This document shows positions 26,005-35,400 of a DNA stretch of 64,000 nt, piece by piece. This DNA is from Fictibacillus nanhaiensis. GTDB taxonomy: Bacteria; Bacillota; Bacilli; Bacillales; Fictibacillaceae. Both the position numbers and the translations under genes were made by a program. The stretch covers positions 1,147 through 65,146 of the forward strand of contig JAEACG010000007.1 in the NCBI GenBank assembly GCA_016401345.1, written 5' to 3'. The number at the start of each line of letters is the position of its first letter. Position 1 is the first letter of the stretch. The notes beneath the pieces were generated by a model that saw nothing but the letters and a program-made list of their open reading frames with translations, had not been told where the DNA came from and did no database searches.

Positions 26005-27319
26005 CTTGTTCACCCCTTAATTTTGAGTAGTTCTTTCGGTAGAACTCATTTCGGTTGTGGGCTAGTGAAGGATAGCCTGATCCACGCTGAAGATAATCTG
26101 AAGATGCAACGGAATACCATCTTTCTTTCTCTATTCGTTCACCGCCAATCCTCATTTCGACCACTTTCAATCCATCATAAACGACTTGTGCACCTGAAAT
26201 ATGCAGTCTCCCTATATACTTCCCTCTGAAGCCAGGCCCTCTTCCATCTAGTAAGCAGTGTTGAACATCAAGTGATTGTTGAATGGCTTCCAATATGTAT
26301 TTACCTTGAATCTCGAAGGAAGTTGGATTTAAAGGAGATGGACAGATCTCAATCAATTTTTTATTAGAAACGTAAGAAAAGATTCCTGCGTTAACAATGC
26401 CACTGTTTATCAATCCTATGTCGGTATTCAGCATGTCTTTTAATCCATCTGCGATAAGGTTTGTGATCGGATTCTCACCGATCACATCGTGCCATAACGG
26501 TTCACTAATCGTATATAGTGGTTTTCCTAAGATTTCGATCGCTGTTTCTTTATTTCTCTTAAGAATAGTTACAATTTCTTCATCTGGCTTGGAATCTTTT
26601 GTGCTATATACGGCAGATTGTAAGAGGGTTTTATATGATTTCTTCACTTCAATTTCTAATACACCAATATGTTCACCAAAGTTTCCAGCACTTACGATGA
26701 ATGTATCATTAACAACCTTCGCTTCTTGATAGAGAACATGATCATGTGAGGACACGATTACATCAATGCCAGATATCTCTTTTGCTAGATCCATATCCGC
26801 TACCGTTCCGACATGATTCAGAAGGATGCACAGATCGTACTTTCCTCGATTACGCTCCAACTCTTCTGCAATGGCGATGATATAGTTTTCACTATGAAAC
26901 CCTAAGCCTTCATTAAAAGCACCTAAGTCAGGTGATGCGCCAGTTACGAAAATTCGAAGTCCATTTTTAGAAAGGATTACACTCGAACGAACACCAGGAA
27001 TCGCAGTCTCGTCTTTTCTAAATAGGTTATTGCTGATAAACGGAACGGAACTTTGAACAGCCATATATTCTAACGTCTCTGCCCCATTAAACATTTCATT
27101 GTTGCCGATTGTTAATGCATCATAGCCAACTGCATCTAGAAGCTCGACCGCGGCCATTCCTCTTGTTCCTTGTAGTTCAATACTTTTAAAATCTGCAAAA
27201 TCACCTGCATCAACTAGTATAGTGTTTTCGTCTTTATGCTGATTAATCATCGTTGCTGCTTTCGCAAAGTTATCAAAATGACTGTGAAGATCGTTCGTAT
27301 GTATGATTTTTAATTTCAT
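25943..27319 (-). CDS. Metallophosphatase / 5'-nucleotidase-like protein, YunD family
   Basis: A 458-residue cytoplasmic UshA-type protein. Metal site motifs in order: IIHTNDLHSHFDN (D/H pair), VDAGDFADF, IGNNEMF (GNNE in place of GNHE), and SSHDHVLYQEA. The C-terminal 5'-nucleotidase domain includes ENPITNLIADGL and YLQRGSGYPSLAH. ATG 27319 has GGGGGA three bases before ATT/ATG context; an in-frame upstream extension lacks one. The last 25 residues do not look like the family, and a stop codon lies one base out of frame at 26017-26019, just before the next gene's ribosome site, so the 3' end may be frameshifted. Confidence 0.82.
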   Translation of the reverse strand: MKLKIIHTNDLHSHFDNFAKAATMINQHKDENTILVDAGDFADFKSIELQGTRGMAAVELLDAVGYDALTIGNNEMFNGAETLEYMAVQSSVPFISNNLFRKDETAIPGVRSSVILSKNGLRIFVTGASPDLGAFNEGLGFHSENYIIAIAEELERNRGKYDLCILLNHVGTVADMDLAKEISGIDVIVSSHDHVLYQEAKVVNDTFIVSAGNFGEHIGVLEIEVKKSYKTLLQSAVYSTKDSKPDEEIVTILKRNKETAIEILGKPLYTISEPLWHDVIGENPITNLIADGLKDMLNTDIGLINSGIVNAGIFSYVSNKKLIEICPSPLNPTSFEIQGKYILEAIQQSLDVQHCLLDGRGPGFRGKYIGRLHISGAQVVYDGLKVVEMRIGGERIEKERWYSVASSDYLQRGSGYPSLAHNRNEFYRKNYSKLRGEQDGMVNVFNGCNSLHFCVSRN

Positions 27320-27407
27320 AAATCCCCCAAAATTATATAAGATTACCTTTACAAATAATGGTATCATAAAATAAAAAGTAAATGTTCAATAAATACGGAG
27401 GAATTGA

Positions 27408-27956
27408 ATGTCATATCAAGATAACGATTTAAAGATTCGACCGATTACTAACGAAGACCTTCCAAGACTTTGGGAACTCATATATAAAGACAAAGCACCT
27501 GAATGGAAAAAATGGGACGCTCCATATTTTGAGCACAAACAAATTCCTTTAGATGAATTTATGTGGAACAAAGATCACTATGTCAATCACGATCAGCGCT
27601 GGGCGATTGAAGTGGCTGGTGAGTTGATCGGAACAGTGAGTTACTATTGGGAGCATGAGCCTTCCCACTGGTTAGAGATGGGCATCGGTATCTACAATCC
27701 TACCTATTGGAGCGGTGGATATGGAACAAGAGCTATTATTCTGTGGATCAATCATCTGTTTAACTCGCTACCACTCGTCCGTGTTGGTTACACAACATGG
27801 TCAGGAAATGAGCGAATGATTAAAGTTGGCGAAAAGCTTGGCATGAAAATGGAAGGCAGAATGAGAAAGTGCCGCTATTATAACGGAGAATATTATGACT
27901 CGATTCGGATGGGAATTCTGCGAGAAGAGTGGGAGTCAACCATACTAGGAGGATAA
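27408..27956 (+). CDS. GNAT-family acetyltransferase
   Basis: A 182-residue RimJ/RimL-like N-acetyltransferase: LKIRPITNEDLPRLWELIYK at the start, EMGIGIYNPTYWSGGYGTRA as the acetyl-CoA segment near residue 98, and SGNERMIKVGEKLGMKMEGR near the end. CGGAGGAATTG precedes the ATG. It starts a run with a small membrane gene and a NUDIX gene downstream. Substrate unknown. Confidence 0.85.
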   Translation: MSYQDNDLKIRPITNEDLPRLWELIYKDKAPEWKKWDAPYFEHKQIPLDEFMWNKDHYVNHDQRWAIEVAGELIGTVSYYWEHEPSHWLEMGIGIYNPTYWSGGYGTRAIILWINHLFNSLPLVRVGYTTWSGNERMIKVGEKLGMKMEGRMRKCRYYNGEYYDSIRMGILREEWESTILGG

Positions 27957-27966
27957 GACCAGGGAG

Positions 27967-28164
27967 ATTCTAATAGCGCAATCCGGTTATTTCATTGTAT
28001 TTTTCGTGATTTATCTAGCCGTGAGGACTGCAATTAATGACTCCAAAAATCTTACTTTAATAAGAAATGAGCTGTCTACAATAAAAAAGGAGTTAGAATC
28101 GTTACGCAAGCACGCTGCAAACCATGAGGAGGGACAAAATTCTTGGCAAAATGGAAAACCATAA
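27967..28164 (+). CDS. Putative 65-residue membrane microprotein with non-canonical start
   Basis: An open frame between the GNAT and NUDIX genes encodes one hydrophobic helix (ILIAQSGYFIVFFVIYLAV) followed by a charged coiled coil (LIRNELSTIKKELESLRKH). This composition looks like a genuine microprotein. There is no ATG, GTG or TTG at the right place; ATT at 27967 directly after AGGGAG is the likeliest start, which is why gene callers may miss it. It overlaps the NUDIX gene start by 22 bases. Translation is inferred. Confidence 0.42.
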   Translation: MLIAQSGYFIVFFVIYLAVRTAINDSKNLTLIRNELSTIKKELESLRKHAANHEEGQNSWQNGKP

Positions 28165-28697
28165 CATCAGATTATATCTACAAAACGCCGTTTGGTCATT
28201 TAAGAAAAGACAGTTGTGAACTACCGAACGGGCAGAAAATCGATAACTATTATGTTCATGAGTATCCAAATTGGGTAAATGCATTTGTTCTAACTAAAAA
28301 TAAACAAGTCGTACTTGTAGAACAATACCGTCATCCAGGTAAAGACTTCTTTTTAGAAGTTCCAGCTGGAAAAGTCGAACAAAGTGAATCCTTTGAGGAA
28401 GGCATTATCAGAGAGGTTCAAGAGGAAACAGGTTTTACTTCCCTTAACAAACCAATTGTACTCGGAGAATTCATGGTGAACCCTGCTACCCAAACCAACA
28501 AGGTTATAACATTTCTAATCTTGGATGCCTTCCAGTCTTCTTCTCAAAACTTAGATGAAAATGAAGATTTAACGCTTAAGCTGATCCCTTTTCATGAGAT
28601 GGAAGGATTAATAGAAGATAAAAAAATTACACAGTTGTTTACAATAAGTGCGTATTTTTTAGCAAAGAACTACCTTTCCAAAGAAAAACTAGCTTAG
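28143..28697 (+). CDS. ADP-ribose pyrophosphatase-like NUDIX hydrolase
   Basis: A 184-residue protein. NUDIX box: AGKVEQSESFEEGIIREVQE, then ETGF. The preceding QVVLVEQYRHPGKDFFLEVP matches the NudF/ADP-ribose pyrophosphatase group (VEQYR..p....EvPAGk). A TTG start eight bases after GAGGAGG is used. It likely breaks ADP-ribose to AMP and ribose 5-phosphate. Terminated by a hairpin right after the stop. Confidence 0.85.
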   Translation: MAKWKTITSDYIYKTPFGHLRKDSCELPNGQKIDNYYVHEYPNWVNAFVLTKNKQVVLVEQYRHPGKDFFLEVPAGKVEQSESFEEGIIREVQEETGFTSLNKPIVLGEFMVNPATQTNKVITFLILDAFQSSSQNLDENEDLTLKLIPFHEMEGLIEDKKITQLFTISAYFLAKNYLSKEKLA

Positions 28698-28726
28698 TAA
28701 TATTACATCTAAGCTAGTCCTCTTTT
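28688..28726. terminator. Bidirectional terminator
   Basis: ACTAGCTTAG / CTAAGCTAGT with an 11-base loop, then TCCTCTTTTC; lies at the 3' ends of two convergent genes. Confidence 0.75.
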
Positions 28727-28728
28727 CT

Positions 28729-29511
28729 TTATTCAACCTTCATTTTTACAGCACGTGTTGCAACGAAACTTTTAATATAGGTATCAATCGGTCTTCTTCC
28801 ACCAAAGTCATCTTCATATAATCCAGCAATCACAAAGCCTGCATCAATCTGTCCTTGTATTTGATCCTCTAAGGTATGCCCGAATTCTATCGTTTCATCA
28901 GACATAAGATAGTCAGACTTCTCTTTTTCAGTCATAGAATCGAGCGTTGAATAAGGAATCCTGTTACTGACGACTAGATTTCCCTTTTGATCTTCTTCAT
29001 CATCAAAAATAAACAACAATGGATTTGTAAAACCAGATATGAGTACCCCTCTATCTTTTAACACACGTGATGCTTCTTTCCATACAGGAGAAATATCCTC
29101 TACAAATACATTGGCCACTGGATGAACGATCAAGTCAAACTCCCCTTCGCTAAACATGGAGAGATCACACATATCTCCTTGGATAGCCGTCAGACTCAAA
29201 TTATTTGCTTTTGCTACCATCTCATCATTTTCTAACTGTTTCTTTGAGATATCCATAACAGTAACGTCTGCACCTGCCGCTGCTAACACGGGACCTTGTT
29301 GTCCGCCTCCAGAAGCGAGGCAGAGAACCTTTAGTCCTATCAACGATTCCGGAAACCAACGTCTAGGAACTGGTTTTTCTGTTGTAACGGTAATACACCA
29401 ATCTCCTAACTTACTTCTGTCAATAATGTCCTTAGATACAGCCTTCGTATAGCTCACACCATCTTCAACTTTTTTGTCCCAAGCTTTGCTATTGTGTTTA
29501 ACGGTATTCAT
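28729..29511 (-). CDS. Class I SAM-dependent methyltransferase
   Basis: A 260-residue methyltransferase. Motif I is VLCLASGGGQQGPVLAAAG near residue 60, with an acidic VTVMDIS strand after it and GDMCDLSMFSEGEFDLIVHP for motifs II and III. The ASGGGQQ loop is typical of the YxjB/ubiE-like Firmicutes group. ATG 29511 has TAGGAG eight bases upstream; an in-frame extension to 29550 lacks a good site. Substrate unknown. Separated from mqo upstream by a terminator. Confidence 0.8.
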   Translation of the reverse strand: MNTVKHNSKAWDKKVEDGVSYTKAVSKDIIDRSKLGDWCITVTTEKPVPRRWFPESLIGLKVLCLASGGGQQGPVLAAAGADVTVMDISKKQLENDEMVAKANNLSLTAIQGDMCDLSMFSEGEFDLIVHPVANVFVEDISPVWKEASRVLKDRGVLISGFTNPLLFIFDDEEDQKGNLVVSNRIPYSTLDSMTEKEKSDYLMSDETIEFGHTLEDQIQGQIDAGFVIAGLYEDDFGGRRPIDTYIKSFVATRAVKMKVE

Positions 29512-29610
29512 ATTTAGATCTCCTACTCTTTGTATAGTCATAGTAAACATTCCATAATAAGGTATAAAACTCCTTCATTAGCCATATATGAACAGGCGTA
29601 TAATGGCAGA

Positions 29611-29646
29611 AAAAAAAGAGCCTATAAAAATGAATGGCTCTTTTTG
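29611..29646 (-). terminator. mqo terminator
   Basis: AAAGAGCC / GGCTCTTT hairpin with long A and T runs; on the minus strand it ends in eight T residues, between mqo and the methyltransferase gene. Confidence 0.75.
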
Positions 29647-29720
29647 GAGTACTATTTAAAAACTTGGAAAAAGGAAGCACTTGAAATGGAAATTAACCGA
29701 TTTCAAGTACATAAATAATC

Positions 29721-31268
29721 CTAAATCTTTTCTTGTAACACTGTAGCATCAATATGCGAAAAGTCCGCTAAGGTAGGTTCTTTCGTATCAAGTTTAAGAG
29801 AAAGGGCTGTATAAGCATGAACTTTCTTCAACAAATCAGGATTGTTCATTAATCGCTGACCATAAGAAGGAATCATCTCTTTGATCTTTGGTTCCCATTT
29901 ACCAATCTCTTGCGGGAAGCATTTGTTTAATACCTCTAACATAACGTGAACAGCTGTTGAAGCTCCAGGTGATGCGCCGAGTAATGCAGCGATCGAACCA
30001 TCAGCTGCCGTAATAACTTCCGTACCAAACTGAAGCGTTCCCTTACCACCTGTTTCAGTATCTTTAATTACCTGAACACGTTGCCCTGCTACGACGAGAT
30101 CCCAATCTTCACTCTTAGCAGTTGGGATGAACTCTCTTAGTTCTTCCATACGCTGTTCTTTTGACAATAATACTTGTTGAATCAAGTATTTGGTTAATGA
30201 CATTTCTTTAGCACCAGCTGCCAACATAGTCAACACGTTATTTGGTTTTACTGAAGTCACTAAATCGAGCATCGACCCTGTTTTTAAAAATTTTGGTGAA
30301 AAGCCAGCAAACGGTCCAAAAAGCAAAGATTTTTTATTGTCGATATACCTTGTATCAAGGTGAGGAACAGACATCGGTGGAGCACCGACTTTAGCTTTTC
30401 CGTAAACTTTCGCGTGTTGCTGCTCAATCACATCTGGATTTTTACATACCATAAAGATTCCGCTTACCGGAAATCCACCGATATGCTTTCCTTCAGGAAT
30501 ACCGGATTTTTGGAGCAAATGAAGGCTTCCACCACCACCGCCGATAAACACAAACTTCGCTGTATGGCGTTCAATTGAACCTGTGTTATGATTTTTCACC
30601 TTCAGTTCCCATAAGTCATCGGGCGTACGCTTCAGGTTTTCTACACTGTGTTTGTATTTAACATCTACATTCTTATTTTGAAGATGACTAAATAACATAC
30701 GAGTAAGAGAACCAAAATTAACATCCGTTCCTGTATCAATCTTTGTAGCAGCGATACTTTCGTCTAACGAACGTCCTTCCATGATTAGTGGAATCCATTC
30801 CATCAATTTCTCTGGAGAATCCGAGAATTCCATCCCTTGAAAAAGAGGATTCTCTGTTAGCGCTTCCATTCGTTTCTTTAAAAACTGAACGTTATTTTCA
30901 CCTTGAACCATACTCATATGTGGCAATGGCATGATGAAGTCTTCTGGATTATGAATCAACTTTTGATCAACAAGGTAGGACCAAAACTGCATTGACACTT
31001 GAAACTGTTCATTAATTTCAATAGCTTTCGATATATCGATAGATCCATCCGGTTTTTCCGATGTGTAATTTAGTTCACAAAGTGCAGCATGCCCAGTTCC
31101 AGCATTGTTCCACTCGTTTGAACTTTCCTCTCCTGCTTTATCAAGTTTCTCAAATACTTTAATTTTCATTTCTGGAGCTATTTCTTTTAAGATCGTTCCT
31201 AATGTAGCACTCATGATTCCAGCGCCAATTAAAAGGACGTCTGTGTTCGTTTCTCTGTTGCTCATCAT
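29721..31268 (-). CDS. mqo: Malate:quinone oxidoreductase
   Basis: A 515-residue membrane-associated FAD enzyme that oxidises malate to oxaloacetate and passes electrons to quinone. The FAD motif [20 protein letters not shown] is near the start; [40 protein letters not shown] and [19 protein letters not shown] are characteristic Mqo segments. ATG 31268 follows AAAAGG by seven bases; a GTG five codons earlier has no ribosome site. The leader carries a sigma-A-like promoter and a terminator-like hairpin close to the ribosome site. Confidence 0.95.
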   Translation of the reverse strand: MMSNRETNTDVLLIGAGIMSATLGTILKEIAPEMKIKVFEKLDKAGEESSNEWNNAGTGHAALCELNYTSEKPDGSIDISKAIEINEQFQVSMQFWSYLVDQKLIHNPEDFIMPLPHMSMVQGENNVQFLKKRMEALTENPLFQGMEFSDSPEKLMEWIPLIMEGRSLDESIAATKIDTGTDVNFGSLTRMLFSHLQNKNVDVKYKHSVENLKRTPDDLWELKVKNHNTGSIERHTAKFVFIGGGGGSLHLLQKSGIPEGKHIGGFPVSGIFMVCKNPDVIEQQHAKVYGKAKVGAPPMSVPHLDTRYIDNKKSLLFGPFAGFSPKFLKTGSMLDLVTSVKPNNVLTMLAAGAKEMSLTKYLIQQVLLSKEQRMEELREFIPTAKSEDWDLVVAGQRVQVIKDTETGGKGTLQFGTEVITAADGSIAALLGASPGASTAVHVMLEVLNKCFPQEIGKWEPKIKEMIPSYGQRLMNNPDLLKKVHAYTALSLKLDTKEPTLADFSHIDATVLQEKI

Positions 31269-31296
31269 TATCAACCTTTTCACCTAAAATTTACAG

Positions 31297-31335
31297 AAAA
31301 AAGCCATCGTCTCATGTATAAGAAGAGACAACTTG
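31297..31335 (-). promoter_or_regulatory. Terminator-like hairpin in the mqo leader
   Basis: On the minus strand CCAAGTTGTCTC pairs with GAGACGATGG (GTCTC/GAGAC core plus CCA/TGG) and runs into TTTTTT, about 28 bases before the mqo start. It could attenuate transcription. No known riboswitch class is recognised. Confidence 0.35.
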
Positions 31336-31407
31336 GTTACTGCTTTTCCTGTTTCCATGAAAACCATATCAACTAGTATTGCTAAAATTCAAGTCTTTAA
31401 TATCTTT

Positions 31408-31436
31408 ATTATATGATAATTATAAATTATTTGAAA
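31408..31436 (-). promoter_or_regulatory. Sigma-A-like promoter of mqo
   Basis: Minus strand TTTCAA (31431-31436), a 17-base spacer, then TATAAT (31408-31413). It would give a leader of about 130 bases containing the terminator-like hairpin. Confidence 0.5.
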
Positions 31437-31569
31437 GCCGATAAATAGTGATAATTATATGAATAGTGTGCCCAAACTCTCTAACCATCAGAGTTTATAT
31501 AGGATTTCAGGAAAATTTTTAACAGAAGATCACATACTAATATATGTAACTTTAACATTTTCGCATATC

Positions 31570-31598
31570 AAAAACGCCTGAATTACTTCATCAGGCGC
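31570..31598 (-). terminator. comK terminator
   Basis: CGCCTGA / TCAGGCG hairpin followed by TTTTTG on the minus strand, about 17 bases after the comK stop. Confidence 0.8.
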
Positions 31599-31614
31599 TC
31601 ACGCTTAAAATGAT

Positions 31615-32157
31615 CTAAGTTAAGAGTAAATCACTGTTTTTCAATCCTTTTTCACTATCCTTTTCTAGACTTCGGTTCGTTCGAGTTATTAGTACACTTC
31701 TGTAATGAGCGGCTCGATGGAGTTTCCCTTTTAGGGATGTGGAGGTACTTTCAATAGGTAGATCCATTCCGTTTGAAAAAATGACTCTAACCTTTTTTCG
31801 GTCAATGGATACAATATCATCAATGTGTGGCTGTGAGAGCCAGATGCAGGAGTCTTTTCGTGGTGATTTCGTGGGAAAGAAGAATATATCAAGTTTCGTG
31901 TCAATCATGATCGGAGGGAAGCACATCCTTCCTAATATGATCTGTGTTGCATCTTTCTTGCCATCGTATGTACTTCCATAATAAGGACAGGAATCTTTGA
32001 TGATTCGAAAAGGCTTTTTCTCTACAAGAAAGACAGCATCTTCTTCATAAATTTCTGCGCATACCCTTCCCCATTGATTAATAAATGGATGAATAGCAAT
32101 GGTCCTATTCGTAATTAAATACTTTTCCACTTTCTCGTGCACAATTCTACGCTTCAT
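31615..32157 (-). CDS. comK: Competence transcription factor ComK
   Basis: A 180-residue protein that matches ComK throughout: INQWGRVCAEIYEEDAVFLV, KPFRIIKDSCPYYGSTYDGK, then GRMCFPPIMIDTKLDIFFFP and WLSQPHIDDIVSIDRKKVRV. ComK activates DNA-uptake and recombination genes and binds paired AT-rich K-boxes. It is slightly shorter than the 192-residue B. subtilis protein. The 296 bases upstream are very AT-rich, as expected for an autoregulated comK promoter, with CAAAATATTTTG near 32289-32300, but I cannot define canonical K-boxes. GAGGAGG precedes ATG. Confidence 0.9.
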   Translation of the reverse strand: MKRRIVHEKVEKYLITNRTIAIHPFINQWGRVCAEIYEEDAVFLVEKKPFRIIKDSCPYYGSTYDGKKDATQIILGRMCFPPIMIDTKLDIFFFPTKSPRKDSCIWLSQPHIDDIVSIDRKKVRVIFSNGMDLPIESTSTSLKGKLHRAAHYRSVLITRTNRSLEKDSEKGLKNSDLLLT

Positions 32158-32380
32158 TCAATACCTCCTCAATATTTTAATCCCCATTGAAATGAATGAC
32201 AGTACAAATGTCCCTAGTATTTATACTGAGTAGTAATATTTTACCATTTAAATATATAACTATCTATATATTTAGCGAAATTTGTCAAAATATTTTGTTA
32301 TTTTAAATATAGGAGTTGCATGATTGATGAATTCATCTATTTTAACTGAAGTGGTTATTCTATTTATTATTTTGTCATTA

Positions 32381-32411
32381 AAAAAAAAGGAACTCCCCAA
32401 AAGGAAGTTCC
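32381..32411 (-). terminator. Terminator of the giant repeat-protein gene
   Basis: GGAACT / AGTTCC hairpin with a loop of about 11 bases and eight T residues on the minus strand, 43 bases after the stop. Confidence 0.8.
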
Positions 32412-32453
32412 CTACTAAAACAATTTCATGTTGATAACTTACTTTATATTATC

Positions 32454-35400
32454 TCAATCGATAAATCGGATTAAATCAATACAAGAAAGGTCAAAAGTGA
32501 TAAACCTTCTGATAGTTCCTTCTGGTACCTCTGCCTCATAAGAAAATGTAGCACAATTATTGTTTGAATCTATACGCTCTAAAGTAAATAGAGTTGGTGA
32601 TGTTAAGCTGTCTAAAGATAACGGTTTACCTCCGATTAAAATTAAGAATTGTGCTTCACCAAACGGAGGAAGCGGATTCGGAGTAGTTGAAATAAGTGAA
32701 ATTGGAATAAGCAGTTCTTCCCCCTCTCGCACACTTACAGCCACCGAAAACGGTTCAAACCCGTTTGCAACAACACGCAGTTCATAAGAGCCAGAAGGAA
32801 TGCCTGTTATTGAAAATACTCCTGCATCATTAGAGATTACTTCCCTAACCAAAACCCCTCTTAGATCAAACAACTGGATGACCGCTCCACTAACTGGCCG
32901 ACCTGTTCGACGATCAGATACTTGACCCGAAATATCTCCATCCGCTCCAGGACTTAAAGCAAAGTCAACACCTGTTAAACGCTCTCCCTCTGCAAGGGAA
33001 ATAATAAGTGTTTCTTGCTGAAACCCTTGGGCATCCACTGTTATTACATATCTTCCTGATCCAAGATTACTTATGAAATACGTTCCATCATTACCCGTTC
33101 TCGCACTTCCTGCAAGAGCACCATTTTCATCAAATACATTTATTTCAGCATTTGGTAATGGTCCATTTCCTAAAATGATGACTGTACCCGTTAATGAAGA
33201 AGCTTGACGTTGACCAGGTAATGCAAAATTCTGCTCAACAGTTGTATTAACAGGCAATACCGATAGTCTGCTATCTGTACCATATCCTAATGCAGATGCT
33301 CGTAACGTATAAGAGCCATTACTCAATCCAGGAATCGTGTAAAAACCGTCGATGTTTGTTAAGGCTACCGCTACCGGGCGTCCATTAACTGCTAAAGCAT
33401 TAACTTCAGCATTTAGTAAACTTCCTTCAACTGGACCGCTTATTTGATCAAATGTTTCTACAATCGCCCCTACAATCGGCTGTCCTGTACCTGCATCCGT
33501 AACAAAGCCGGTAAACAAACTTGGGACTGCAACTAAATTAAAGTTCACAACGCTTTGAACATTGGGAACAGCGGTAAAATCCAGTACGCTGCTTCTATAA
33601 TCTGCATTGATGGCAGCAAGGCTAAAATCACCTGGTAGAAGACCTTCTATTAAATAATTTCCATCATTGTCTGTCTGTACCTCTGCAATCACAACACCGT
33701 TATTGTCCGCTAAACGAAGCAAGGTATTAACGAGAGGCTGTGAATCGCCAGCATTTCGAACCGTTCCTCTAACACTTGAAGTAACAGCTGCCAATTGAAG
33801 ATCTGCGAAAGTCGTGTCTCCAGGTATAACCGCAATTTCAGCAGAGTCGTTTCCAAACCCTTGTTTAGTAGAAATAATCGTGTAGTTTCCGTTTCTCACT
33901 TGGCTAAAACGATATCTACCTTGTTCGTCAGTAAGCGTTGAGGCAACGACTGGACCTGACGGACTTATTAAACGAAGTTCAACACTAGCTCTAGCTATAA
34001 AAGAACCTGACCCTTCATTTGTAACGAAACCTTCTACACTGCCCGGTTCAAAAGCTAATGGTAAATTCGTAATCGTAGTCTCATTCGCTACAATAAAAAC
34101 ACTTAGTGAACGCTGTTCAAAACCGCGTGCACTCACGATCATTGTATAAATCCCAGGCCGCAAGTCCAAAACACTATAAGCACCATCTGACTGCGTTAGA
34201 ACAGTGGTAACAACAGCTCGAGTGGCATCCAGGATTTGCACCACTGCCCCAGCAATTGAAACACCATTGAAATCGGAGATCGTTCCTAATAGTTTACCTG
34301 TATCCAAAGTAAGAGCCAGAGTGACCTCTGTAGTGGTACCATTCACAATAATTCCGCCTTGTGAAAGACTTCCATAGCCCCCCTTGATAGTTGAAATAAC
34401 TATCGTGCCTTCTTCCAAGTTCTGCTGAATAAATACACCATTTTGGTCAGTTATACCCGAAGTAATAGTTATACCTGTTTCGTTAAAAATGTTCGTTATA
34501 ACTCCTGATATCGGATTGTTAGTTGCAGCATCAATGACCCTAATCGTAACCGTACCTCCAAGAGTAATAAGTTGGAGATCAAGAGAAACCTCTTCTCCTC
34601 CATTAATTGTTACAGCAAAAGTAGCTGCATTATAACCTTCAGCTGTAACAGTAACAAGATAATTACCTTCAGGAACTTCTGGAATAACATAGGTTCCGTT
34701 TGATTGTGCTAGTACGGTAGTTACTAAACTGTTATTGAGATCAAAAAGATTAATTTTAATACTTTGTTGAGTGATGAGATTTCCATCTTCATCTGTAACC
34801 GTTCCAAAAATACTGCCATAAAGACTTGATAAAAATAGATTCGTAGTTGTTACTATGTTACTGCTCACAACTGCTCCAATTGACGATACAGCGTACCCTG
34901 AGAGATTTGCAGTCACTTGGTAAGAGTTTGGCTTCAAACTTCTAAAGGTAAAGCTTCCATTCTGTTCAGTAACGGTAGATGCGATAATAATATTGTTTAA
35001 CAGGACGTTCATTACAACCCCTGGTAAACTAATTCCACTTTCATCAGTAACGATTCCTGTTATAGCTCCAGGTTCAGGGATCAGATTTATTGAAACGTTT
35101 AGTGTCTCCCCTGGTGTAATGGTTATCCCTTCTGTTTCACTTTGGAAGTCAAGTGCCACAATCGTTAAGGCATATGTTCCAACAGGTAGATTTCCAATAA
35201 AGAACGTCCCATCATCATTTGAGACAGCAAATCCGACAACCGTTCCATTCACATCGATAACCTTAATACTTGCTCCACCTATTACACCATTTGGACCATT
35301 AACTGTACCTGTTAATACCCCTGGATTAGATAGTAAGAAGCCATCAACTGTAGTTGTTTCATTCGCTTGAATCGTTGCTCCAGCTGAAAACGTATTATAG

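Noticed and set aside
32158-32453. Canonical ComK K-boxes upstream of comK
   Set aside because: The region is AT-rich with a CAAAATATTTTG palindrome, but I could not find AAAA-N5-TTTT pairs with accepted spacing.
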